DNA of 64,000 nt from positions 50,939,844 to 51,003,843 of the forward strand of contig JANCRA010000003.1 in the NCBI GenBank assembly GCA_024362935.1, given 5' to 3'. Within the stretch, counting starts at the first letter, position 1, and the number at the start of each line of letters is the position of its first letter. The notes under the pieces are model-generated. The model was not told the origin of the DNA. It did no database searches and saw only the letters and a program-made list of their open reading frames with translations. Both the position numbers and the translations under genes were made by a program. The stretch comes from Setophaga petechia. Its lineage: Eukaryota; Chordata; Aves; Passeriformes; Parulidae. Below, piece after piece: positions 54,637 through 64,000 of the stretch.

Positions 54637-55741
54637 GGCTAAAATAAGCAGGATACAGGGGAGAGAAAAAAGAAGAAACGTGCAGGCATACCATGTTTAA
54701 AGTAACTGAAGTGAGGCACTGGACTGCCCCATTTTTTTAAAAGACTCTTATAATTGGAGTATCCCTCTGAATCACCCCATTCCCAAATTAACTTGGAGTT
54801 TAAGAAAAGATGCAGTATTGAGACTCCTGAGAAATCCCAAAGCTGGGAGGTGGTCTTACCCTTGGTGGTAGCAGGGTTCTGGAAGCAGTTTGCAGTGATT
54901 CAGGAGAGAAGAAAAGAGTTCTGTCATCTCTTTAGGAAAGAGGTTTTCTGATGCAACTGCTTGTGGCCATCAGAACCTACAACTGAGAATGGCTACAAAG
55001 GAGGTTTGATTGTTGATTGCTTGTCAAGACATGAACAGTGGAAATACTGAAGAAACTGGTCTGAAATAACTGTTATAATCTAAAACAAAAGTGAGAACTG
55101 TCATAAATTAGTGCAATTTTCAGCACCTGACAATACAGAACATGACCAACTGAATTTTATTTTGCTACTGAAACCAGATTTGTGAAACTACTGAGCTGAG
55201 CATCCTTGGGCTGGAGTGGAGTTACTTTTTTTTCCTAGTAGCTGCTATGGGCATAGTTTTGGATTTGAGCTGAGACAATGTTGATAACCCAGGGATGTTT
55301 TCACTATTCCTGGGCAGTGTTTACACAGCATCAAGGGTTTTTTGCATCTCACCCCCACCCACCAGGGAGTGGTCTGGGTGAGTACAAGGAGCTGGGAGGG
55401 GACGCAGGCAGGACAGCTGACCCAAGGAATATCCCCGGCCATATGGTATCGTGCTCAGCACATAAAGCTGGAGGACAAAGGAGTGGGGGATGTCAGGAGT
55501 GATGGTATTTGTCATTTCAAGTCACCATTACATGTGATGGAGCCGTGCTTTCCTGGAGATGGCTGAACATCTGCCTGCAGGTGGCAAGTGGGGAGTAGAT
55601 CCCTTATTTTTGCTTTTTTTGTGTGCAGTTTTTCCTTAACCTATTAAACCATGTTTATCTCAACCTGTGAGTTCTTTCCCTTTCCTGATTCCCTCCCCCC
55701 CTGCCACTGTGGAGGAGGGAGCAAGGAGCTGTATGGGGATG
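54637..55741 (+). other. DHCR7: DHCR7 3' UTR with candidate poly(A) signal
   Basis: Sequence after the DHCR7 stop. An ATTAAA hexamer at 55643-55648 (context CCTATTAAACCATG), about 1 kb past the stop, is a plausible polyadenylation signal and is followed by T- and GT-rich sequence. The LTR element begins about 95 bases further on. Short open frames in this stretch are unsupported. Confidence 0.6.
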
Positions 55742-56155
55742 TGTGGCATTCACATTCTCTGAAAAATCCCTTTGCCCAGAATTTTCTCCAGGGAAGCTGA
55801 GAAGCCTCAGAGAAATAGGAAAAAAAATAATTATCTCATTTGCTTCTCCTGTCTTTTGCTCATGTGGAATGTGTTTGAGATTGTTTACCCGTAGGTGATT
55901 GTTTCATTGGTTTCTGGTGTGAGTGTTTTCACTCAGTGGCCAATCAGTGCAAAGCTGTGTTGAGACTGGAGAGAGTCACAACTTTTCATTATTATCTTTC
56001 AAGCCTTCTGTAAATATCCTTTCCACATTCTTTAGTGTAGTGTAGTTTAGTATACTTTAATATAATATAGTATCTTAAAATAACAAATTAACTGTCTGAG
56101 AACATGGAGGCAGACTCATCATTCCTGCTTTCATCTGGGGCACAACAAATACAGT
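55742..56155 (+). mobile_element. Solo LTR of an endogenous retrovirus (songbird-type)
   Basis: Starts TGTGGCATTCACATTCTCTG. It contains CCAATCAGTGCAAAGCTGTG (CCAAT-like), GAGAGAGTCACAACTTTTCA and a TATA-rich stretch (AATATAATATAGTATC). It ends near CTTTCATCTGGGGCACAACA plus AATACA. The order matches, from memory, an abundant songbird LTR. No internal retroviral genes flank it, so it is a solo LTR. I could not identify a clean target-site duplication. The 3' edge is uncertain because satellite-like sequence follows at once. Confidence 0.75.
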
Positions 56156-56189
56156 AGTGGCAGTTTGAGTGTGGGAGACGTGTGCCGTG

Positions 56190-58258
56190 CGGAATTTCAG
56201 GAGGTGCTGCCACCCTGAAGTTCTGCGCATCCTGCACAATGCAGAATTTCAGGAGCCAGCTGGCCACAGGCCCCCCAATACAAAAGCCACCCCTTTTCCC
56301 TGGGAAACAAAACTCACCAACCCCGGTTCCTGATGGTAGATTGCAGGAGCCACTTGGCCCTGTCAAACCAGGCCAACTTCCAAGTGGTGTCAGCTTGGGT
56401 TTGGGAAGCATCCTGCGCAATGCGGAATTTCAGGAGCCAGCCGACCACTCCTGGCCACAGGCCCCCAGACAAAAACGCTGGCCACTTTGCCTGGCAAACA
56501 AAACTCACCACCCAGGTTCCTGATGGCAGATTGCAGGAGCCACTTGGCACTGTCAAACCAGACTGAGTTGGCACTGGTGCCGACTTGGGTCTGGGAGCCA
56601 TCCTGCCCAATGCAGAACTCCAGGAGCCAGCCGGTCACTCCAGGCCACAGGCCCCTTAATGCCAACGCCAGCAATTTTCCCTGGCAAACAAAACTCATCT
56701 ACCCTGGTTCTTGATGGCAGACTGAAGGAGCAACTTGGCACTGTCAAACCAACACCAGTTCCAAGTGGTGCCAGCTTGGGTCTGGGAACCATCCTGCGCA
56801 ATGCAGAATTTCAGGAGCCAGCCAGCCACTCCAGGCCACAGGCCCAAAACACCAAAGCCACCCCTTTTCCATGGGAAACAAAACTCACCACCCAGGTTCC
56901 TGATGGCAGATTGCAGGAGCTACTTGGCACTGTGAATGAAGCCCGATTTCCAGCTGGTGCCACCTTGGGTCAGGGAGGCATCCTGTGCAATGCGGAATTT
57001 CAGGAGCCAGCCGGCTACTCTGGGCCACTGGCCTCCAGACAAAAATACTGACCACTGTCCCTGACAAACAAAACTCATCGGCCCAGGTTGCTGATGACAG
57101 ATTGCAGGAACTACTTGGCACTGTCAAACCAGCCCGAATTGGCACTGTTGCCATCTTGGGTCTAGGAGGCATCCTGCACAATGCAGAATTTCAGGACCAA
57201 GCCGGCCACTCCGAGCCACAGGGCCCCGAACATCATCAGCACCCCTTTTCCCTGGCAAACAATACTCACCAAATCAGGTTCCTTATGCCAGTTTGAAGGA
57301 GCCGCTTGGCACTGTCAAACCAGCCCGAGCTGGCATTGGTGCCAGCTTGGGTCTGGGAAGCATCCTGCATATCGCGGAAGTTCAGGAGCCAGCCAGCCAC
57401 TCCAGGCAAGAGGACCCCAAACAGCAAATCTGGCCCTTTTTCCTGGCAAACAAAACTCACCAACCCAGGTTCCTTATGCCAGATTGCAGGAGCCACTTGG
57501 CACTGTCAAACTAGCACCAGTTCCAAGTGGTGCCAGCTTGGGCCTGGGAACCATCCTGCGTATTGTGGAATTTCAGGAGCCAGCCGATGACTCCAGCCAC
57601 AGGCCCCCAAACACAAACCTCAGCTCTTTACCCTGGCAAACAAAAAACTCACCTGCTCTGGTTCTGGATGGCAGATTGCAGGAGCAACTTGGCACTGCCA
57701 AACCGGCCCGAGTTGGCGCTGGTGCCAGCTTGGGTCTGGGAAGCATCCTGCGCAATGCAGGATTTCAGGAGTCAGCTGGCCACGCCCTGCCACAGGCGCC
57801 CCCAAAAAAACCTCACCCCTTTTCCTTGGTAAAAAAACTCACCTGCCCCAGTTCTTGATGGCAGATTGCAGAAGCCACTTGTCACTGTCAAACCAGCCTG
57901 AGTTGGCACTGGTGCCAGCTTGGGTCTGGGAACCATCCTGCGTATTGTGGGATTTCAGGAGCCAACCGGCCACTCCCAGCTGCAGGCCCATGAACACAAA
58001 CCTCGGCTATTTTCCCTGGCATACAAAACTCACCTGCCCCAGTTCTTGATGGCAGATGGCAGGGAAATTGGGCACTGTCAAACCAGCCCCAGTCTGCACT
58101 GGTGCCAGCCTGGGTCTGGGAACCATCCTGCGTATTGTGGAATTTCAGGAACCAGCCAGCCACTCCGGCCACAGGCCCACGAACACAAACCTCGGCTATT
58201 TTCCCTGGCATACAAAACTCACCTGCCCCAGTTCTTGATGGCAGATGGCAGGGAAACT
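56190..58258. repeat. ~190-bp satellite array, about 11 copies
   Basis: The word GATGGCAGATTGCAGGAGCC, with variants such as TATGCCAG and GATGACAG, recurs at about 56330, 56521, 56713, 56902, 57092, 57284, 57475, 57668, 57859, 58050 and 58237, giving a period of roughly 188-192 bp. Each unit also holds CACTTGGCACTGTCAAACCA, CAGCTTGGGTCTGGGA, CATCCTGCGCAATGCGGAAT, TTTCAGGAGCCAGCCGGCCA and CTGGCAAACAAAACTCACC. Copies differ by substitutions and small indels. The last two copies share a variant (GATGGCAGATGGCAGGGAAA). Open frames of up to 225 codons on both strands come from low stop density within the unit. It lies just upstream of the TIAM1-like pseudogene. Confidence 0.92.
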
Positions 58259-58607
58259 GGTGATCCCTACTTGTGGCATAAAGCAGAGAGGGGTTGGAGG
58301 TGGGGAAAGGCAGCTGGCATGGGGTGACTTCAGAGAGAAGAGCAAAACTCTGATGAATTCCCACGTGTGTGTGCACCCAGCACTGAACTGGGGGACTCTG
58401 GAGGGCATTGCTGAGAGCTGATGGGCCTTAGGGCTGCTTTAGTCCAGATTCCAGCAAGGTCCCCACAGAGAGGCCCCCAAGGGAGGTATAGGGTGGGAAA
58501 ATCAGGATTGCAACAGGTCTGTAGCTGGGAGCCCTCAGCACAGGGCACAGCACTGTCTGCCTGCCCCAGGGTGTCTCCCCTCCTGATGGTGTTTGAAATT
58601 CTTCCAG

Positions 58608-61600
58608 GGAGGATCCCACAATTTATGAAGACTGGGATCCATTCCGGTTCCACTACATGATCCCTTTGGAAGGGCTGCAGGTGCGGGCCCTGGCCATTGC
58701 AGGTAATGTCCCTGGAATTAAAACCTGCAATCTGCTAGGCTTGCAGTGTGTGTGCCTTGGGGACCTCACTGGGCATGCAGCAAATGGTTTGCATTTAGAT
58801 GTGAAGACACGAATTTCTGCTTGGTTTCCCTTTAGATGCAGAGACCAATTCTGTGTGTGAGGTTGTCCATGTCAAATCTGAGTCTGAGGGCAGGCCAGAA
58901 AGGACATTTCACCTCTGCTGTAGGTAAGTGGGACTCCCTGTTTTCTGTTTTCCTTCACAGCTGCATCTCTGCATCCCTGCTTGCCTGTGTCTTTCCTTTC
59001 GAGGCAATCTGGGAACTGTTAAACTGGATCCAGGGTTTACCTTTCCTGCTGTGCCACTGAAGTAAATCTTGGTGCAAACAGGTAAATCCCAGCTCAGCTG
59101 AAGACCTGAACAAGTGAATTCAAACTTCACTGAGGGGAGGGTGAGGGATGGGACAACATTCCCCTGAACTGGGGCTGGCCCTCAGTTTGTCACTCTGGGC
59201 ACCGTAAGGACAAAGGTCTGGTTGCTGCACCTGCCAGCAGTTGGGAACTCCTTTCTTAGTTGGGAGAGTGGGGAGAGGGTGTTCAAACCTAACTTCTGGA
59301 AGCTAGAATTTGGTACAACCTCTGAAACTAACTTGATCAGCTTTGCACCTTTATGGGAAAAGCCTTATTGCAATTTTCCAGTTAAACTGCAGCACTGGAT
59401 CTTTATGGCAGGTGTTGTGTTCAGCTGGTTGCTTTCATGGCACCAGATCCAAACCTCTGCACTTAAATGAACATCCATTGTTGTGGTGGTGGTGTTCTTT
59501 GGGTTCAAGAACTTGGAACACAAGTTCATGAGGATCCAACAGAGCTGGTGCCGAGCCAATTTCTACTTCTAGGAAGAGTTGCAGGAGCTGTGCAGCTGTG
59601 GGTGTGTTTGCGGGGACAGATGGACTGAGCAGGACTGGATGTCTACTGGACACAGCCACGTGTGGGTGGCACTGCAGGGAAAGGACACCTCGAGAGGGCT
59701 GAAAGGCTGAATGTTTTATTAATGACCTGGGTGTTGGTTTCCTTGGATGCCCACTGCAGTCACCATGGATTTAGCTTTGCTTTGACCAGACTAAGTTCAG
59801 GGGGGGGTTCTCTGGGGAATCACCTGCCAGTCGATTTGCACTGTCTTGAATCACAGAAGTGGCCATTATTTACCTCATTTACAGGCAGCTTTTAGCAGTT
59901 CCCAAGGAGTAACTCTGCCTTTTGTATTCCCACCTCTTTTTCAGCTCTCCAGAGCACAGGAAGGACTTTCTGAAGGCAGTGCACTCCATTCTGCAGAACA
60001 AACAGAGATGACAGCTCCTTAAAACTGAAAGTTTGCCCTCCTCCCAGCAATATGTTCCCTTTGGTGAAAAAGGATTGTGTGCTCTAAAGGGTGCAAGGCC
60101 AGCCATGAACAGGGCAGGTACTGTAGGGCTACAGACTTTGAAGATCCCAGTAACCCCAGCAGTGTTGTAGGACACACGGTGGTGTCTGTCACTTGTATAT
60201 TAGGACTAGCATTCTCTCCTGTGTATGTAAAAACTACTGGTTTTCCATGCTTCACTTCCTTGAGAGCCTTAAATTGCCTCTATTTACCTTGCCTTGCTCT
60301 CGAGGCTCAGCTTCAGAGCAGTGCTTCTGGCTTGGAAGGGAGATGGGATTCCTGGCAGTACCCATTGGCTGTGCACTTTACTCCCAGCTGAGGTTCAGCT
60401 GAACAGAGCAGAAGCTGTGTGATCCTTAAAAGCATGTACAGAATTTTGAGGTGACCCAAGCACTTTTGAACTAAAATGCACAAGGAAAAACAGCTCCCCT
60501 GAGCTTGGTTTGAGGGGGCAGCTGTGGGTGTCCTCCACCTGAGCCTTTCCAGCTCAACTGCTAAAGGGGACATCCTTCTCCTTCCCACATTTGGAGAAGT
60601 TAGCACTTGGTACTCTTATTTTTGTAATGGCCTGTCCTAAACCATGAATTTTCCTTTGCAGTTGACTTCAGGGAAAAGCAGATTTTCATTTTCAGAACTC
60701 TAGATGCTGGAGGGATGAAGCATTTGCCTCCAACTCCAAAGTACACGGCACAGCTGCGTGTTTTGTTTTGATCTATTGTGTATTTCTTGTTCTGCTCAGT
60801 AGATCCAGCACTGTAGAGAGTCAGGCTTTCTGTTCCTCATCTGACCAGGGCAAGCCAGGCCAGCACCAGCTGGGCGCAGCTTCTCACTCGTGGTGCTGCT
60901 GGAGGTGCCAGACCTCCTTTCAGATTGGCTCCGTGGGGCATTTGTGTGATGAGTTCTGCAGGGATTGAAATCCCACCTTGGAGTCCAGACCTCTCCCTAG
61001 AGATAAAATTTGCAGCTGCTGAGCCATTGTAGTTTATAGGTGGCCTTTGAGTAATAGTATGTATTGTATAGGTAGCCTGTGAGCCACAGTAAAATATGTG
61101 TATTGTGTGAGTGGCCTTGCCTTGATAAGTCCTGGTGGTTCTAAATGGGCTGCAGCTGTGATGTCCTTGATTGGGTGACATCTGTGGCTAATGAAGATAA
61201 CTGGGATAAAAGGGGGTGGGTTGGCTGGTCAGGGAGAGCCTTGGAGGAGCCCTGATGAAGAAGTAGGAACAACACCCCTGTGAAGGGCTGCCTGTGAGAA
61301 AACCACCCAGAAGGTGTGAGACTTTAGAACTATCAGAACAACAATGATGACAACAGTAGTTTATGCACCTTTTGAGGCTCGGGGATGTTAAAATGTGACC
61401 TGAACCCCAAGACAGAGCTGGATAAACTCATCCTGCAGTGCTGAGGTGCTGTTAGTGCAGGGGAACAAACTCCAACCTCAGAGCTCTGTGTGTGCCCCTG
61501 AAGCACCATGGTGCCTGCAGGATTTACCTCTGCTTGGGAAGATGTTCTGACACAGAAGATGGGAATTTGCTAATTGGGCCAGTTGCTGAGTAGATAGAAC

Positions 61601-62523
61601 TTCTGACAGCTCTTCTGGGTTGAGGGATTGGTTTTGTCCTCACCCAGAAGGGAGGAAGGGAGTAGCAGAGCCTGGACAGGGAATGTAATTCCCTGTAGCA
61701 TCTTCAGCACTGAGGTATCCCCTGGGAAAGCTGTAGGAAAGCTGCTCTGAGCCCAGATGTCCCTCTGTAAGGTGTGAAGCTGTTGGATTTTATGGTGTGC
61801 TGGCAGCAGGGGCTGCGAGTGAGAAGCTGAGCTGAGCAGATGCCCTTGGTGCTGGCTGGCTGCCCAGTGCTCAGGAGGAGCAGTTGAGGGCCCTGATCTG
61901 TGGCACGGTGGGTCCAGAGGCCCTGGTCTGTGGCACGGTGGATCTGAGCAGCAGGAACTCCACGTGTGGCCGCAGAGGCCTCGTGCCGAGGAGCTGAGCA
62001 TCCGTGGCCACAAGGAGATGGGAGTGATGGGCCCTGCCCACCTCAGACAGCACTCAGTTTTAGCACAGAGTTGTGCCATGTGTAAAACACCTGTGGGGTT
62101 TTATCTTTGTGCGTGCAGTGTCAGCCCCCAGCAAGTCTCTGGGGAGGAGGAGGAGGCGGCGGCTGGCCCGAAACAGGTTTACCATTGACTCGGAGGCCCT
62201 CCACGGCAGCAGCCCCGAAAAAGAGCCTGTCAGGGAGGGGACACTGACCGCTGGGTCGAGGGGCAGTTCGACCTGGCACAGTACAAGGAGCAGGAGGACA
62301 TCAAGAAGACCAACATCCTGAGTGATGACGACGACTTCTGTGGGAGTGGCTGCACGCCACCTCGCTGCAGCCTGGCGATGCGCACACCGCCATTATGGCG
62401 CAGCTGAGGAAGCAGGCCGCCCTGCTCACCATCAACGGCGCTGCCGAGGCCCATGGCGAGGAGGTCATCTGGGTGCGGCGGGAGGACTTTGTGCCCGGCA
62501 GGAAGCTCAACACCGAGCTCTGA
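58608..62523 (+). pseudogene. TIAM1-like C-terminal fragment, unprocessed pseudogene
   Basis: Four exon-like blocks with GT-AG boundaries encode the end of the second PH domain and the C-terminal tail of a TIAM1-type Rac guanine-nucleotide exchange factor: 58608-58702 (IYEDWDPFRFHYMIPLEGLQ), 58836-58923 (VCEVVHVKSESEGRPERTFH), 59945-60117 (HRKDFLKAVHSIL, then LPSSQQYVPFGEK) and 62119-62523 (SAPSKSLGRRRRRRLARNRF, ending REDFVPGRKLNTEL). Phases join across all three introns. It cannot make that protein. GSH and IYEDWD lie in different frames in the first block, consistent with a small deletion. A TGA at 60009-60011 replaces a likely Arg codon. The last block shifts frame near 62237 and again with apparent loss of sequence near 62345. 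The catalytic DH domain and everything upstream are absent. Retained introns argue for segmental duplication, not retroposition. TIAM1 rather than TIAM2 is favoured by the C-terminal residues, from memory. Confidence 0.85.
61029..61355 (+). mobile_element. Probable LTR or LTR-derived repeat
   Basis: Starts TGTAGTTTATAGG and ends near AACAATGATGACAACA. Inside are GATAACTGGGATAAAAGGGG (TATA-like), CCTGATGAAGAAGTAGGAAC, CACCCCTGTGAAGGGCTGCC and GTGAGAAAACCACCCAGAAG, which resemble dispersed songbird LTR sequence as I remember it. There is no coding region and no obvious target duplication. It lies in the last intron of the TIAM1-like pseudogene. Confidence 0.45.
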
Positions 62524-63349
62524 GGTGTCCCCGAGCCCTTTGTGACCCCGCAGGTCGCACACTTGCATGCACCACTGCAGCAGCTCAACCAGCCCCAAGC
62601 CATGTGGCCACGCTCAAAATGCTCAAAAACCAGGAATGAAACGAGCTTGAGGTCCTGTCTTGTGTTAACCAAGGGCTTTCACACTACTTTATTTATTCTA
62701 AAACAATCAGGGGCTGAAATTGAGTATGGGGAGAAGGTAATCGCTGGAAAACAAGTGACTCTGGGTGTCTTAACTCTGTGCAGCCAATGAGCGCCAGCAG
62801 GAGTGTGAGGATAGAGGGGTTGATGAAAGCCGTTGGTTGTAGGTTCATCTCCTTCACGAGAAAACTGCCTTTTTAACCTGTACAGTCACAGTACTCTGAC
62901 TCCCTTTCCCTCTCTAAATGTAAGAGAATATTCATGTATTTTAGGAATGTGTGAGGAAAGGTCTGGGATTTATGTCATCTTCAGTCCTCTTGGTCTCTGG
63001 CTGGTCTAATTTAATGTCAATGTTGGAAGCTCTAGTTTTACATAGTCTTGTAAAGATGCCAAACTCTCTTGGAAGAGATCCAAATTTAATACTTGAAGAG
63101 ATATTTTTTTGTATTTTACCTGAGATGCAGGGGCACAGCGGGGTAAGAGATTTAGGGTAGCTCCATGTCTAAGATATGAGGCTAGCTATTTGCAGAGGGT
63201 TAGGAACGGTGGTTTTATGTTAAAGTATGAACTGGAAAACTCTTATTTAGGCATAACTTTCTTCAGGAAAAGGTTTATTGTATATGTTTGAGACTGGAGT
63301 TTAGTTAGCTAATAAAAAAATAATAAATAAAATTACATGACTGAATTGC
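62524..63349. other. Pseudogene 3' flank, no gene recognised
   Basis: Follows the TGA of the TIAM1-like fragment and may be its former 3' UTR. A cluster of AATAAA hexamers lies at 63311-63335 (AATAAAAAAATAATAAATAA). No other coding or RNA feature is supported. Confidence 0.45.
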
Positions 63350-63408
63350 AGTGGAGCAAGGGATCTGTGGTGTGCCCTTGCTGGAGTCACAGATCCCTTT
63401 GCCCCACT
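63350..63408. repeat. Inverted repeat, 20-bp stem and 18-base loop
   Basis: The left arm 63350-63369 (AGTGGAGCAAGGGATCTGTG) pairs with the right arm 63388-63408, whose reverse complement is AGTGGGGCAAAGGGATCTGT plus G. There is one mismatch or wobble and one bulged base, with an 18-base loop between. The stem does not extend beyond the arms. It could be a small hairpin RNA, the relic of a palindromic repeat, or chance. Confidence 0.75.
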
Positions 63409-63675
63409 CTCTCTGGCAGAGTTTGGGCTTAGGAGACAGGGAATTCATGGCCAAAAAACTGACCTTGCCCCCTCTCCTACCATGGGTGGAACTAGTGTAT
63501 TTAATTCTTTTATAAAAACTTTTCCACTGCAATACCGGATGAAAAAAGTTCTACACAGGTAAACTTCTTTAACATTTTAAATCTTTTATTTAAACATCTA
63601 AAACAAGGTAAAATGTGACTAAAATCTCGTGGTTTTTAAGTAGACTTCCAAATATGAAACACAACACAAAGTAGC

Positions 63676-63708
<33 letters not shown>

Positions 63709-64000
63709 GATTTATATAGCTTTCCCCATTGCAGTCTCACCTGTAGGGAAAAAAAAAAGATTATATGAAATTTTGTTTTGTTTTGTCAGTATCTATTGGT
63801 GTTTGACAAATCACTAGTTACTTTGAGAACCTGAAATTTTATGATAGCCTTAGGATTATATTATATAAAATCCACTCTGACTGTATTTTAAAACATAACA
63901 AGAATTATCCCCTTCCCCTAGAACATCCATCACTGTCTGTGTGTCCCAGCTGGCATCCTCCCCTCCCTCCCCTGGCTCCTGGTGCACTATACTTGACTTA
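63409..64000. other. Window end, AT-rich, no gene assigned
   Basis: Contains a run of about 29 T residues (63678-63706) and, on the minus strand, AAATAAA (plus-strand TTTATTT near 63588) and an acceptor-like CCCTACAG before GTGAGACTGCAATGGGG (63720-63750). This could be the terminal exon and 3' UTR of a minus-strand gene that continues past the window, but I see no recognisable protein and do not call one. Confidence 0.4.

Noticed and set aside
57181..57858. 225-codon plus-strand frame
   Set aside because: Runs through several ~190-bp satellite units; both strands are equally open.
61570..62079. 169-codon minus-strand frame
   Set aside because: Antisense to the last intron of the TIAM1-like pseudogene; Pro/Ser/His-rich with no similarity.
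62073..62321. Small arginine-rich protein gene
   Set aside because: The Arg run belongs to the TIAM1-like tail; the frame ends prematurely because of the frameshift near 62237.
63720..63750. Last exon of a minus-strand gene at the window edge
   Set aside because: An acceptor-like site and poly(A) signal are present, but no recognisable coding sequence; kept only as a note.

Overview
This is a window of a bird nuclear genome, most likely a songbird. Three intact, multi-exon vertebrate genes can be rebuilt exon by exon with GT-AG introns. They are TPCN2 (minus, 5130-27552), NADSYN1 (minus, 31847-46351) and DHCR7 (plus, coding 49277-54636). The bird assignment rests on the short introns, two CR1 LINE pieces (17587-17659 and about 46990-47615) and a solo-LTR-like element at 55742-56155 that looks like a common songbird family. 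That family assignment is from memory, not from a search.

Layout. 1-5129 is 3' flank of TPCN2. TPCN2 (25 coding exons, 748 residues) is a lysosomal two-pore cation channel that starts in a CpG-rich island at about 27.25-27.8 kb. The TPCN2-NADSYN1 intergenic stretch holds a minisatellite with 39/42-bp units (29374-30015). NADSYN1 (21 coding exons, 707 residues) is glutamine-dependent NAD synthetase, with its nitrilase-type glutaminase and synthetase motifs intact. It is head to head with DHCR7 (7-dehydrocholesterol reductase, 475 residues). The roughly 1.9 kb between the NADSYN1 start codon and the DHCR7 first exon contains a CR1 fragment, a 19-bp CpG-rich minisatellite and a classic CCAAT/GC-box promoter.

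Downstream of DHCR7 the window becomes repetitive and degenerate. It holds a solo LTR, about eleven copies of a ~190-bp satellite (about 56.19-58.26 kb), then four exon-like blocks with retained introns (58608-62523). These blocks encode the C-terminal PH domain and tail of a TIAM1-like Rac exchange factor. They carry a stop codon and several frame breaks, so this is a duplicated, unprocessed pseudogene fragment. A second probable LTR sits in its last intron.

The three genes are not an operon or a pathway. DHCR7 and NADSYN1 are neighbours in human as well, also head to head, while TPCN2 lies about 2 Mb away in human. I see no novel multi-gene system. The items most worth checking are the TIAM1-like pseudogene, the satellite with a recurrent exon-like minus-strand frame, the partial duplication that copies the DHCR7 exon 8 acceptor, the CpG minisatellite at the DHCR7 promoter, and a 20-bp hairpin near 63.35 kb.
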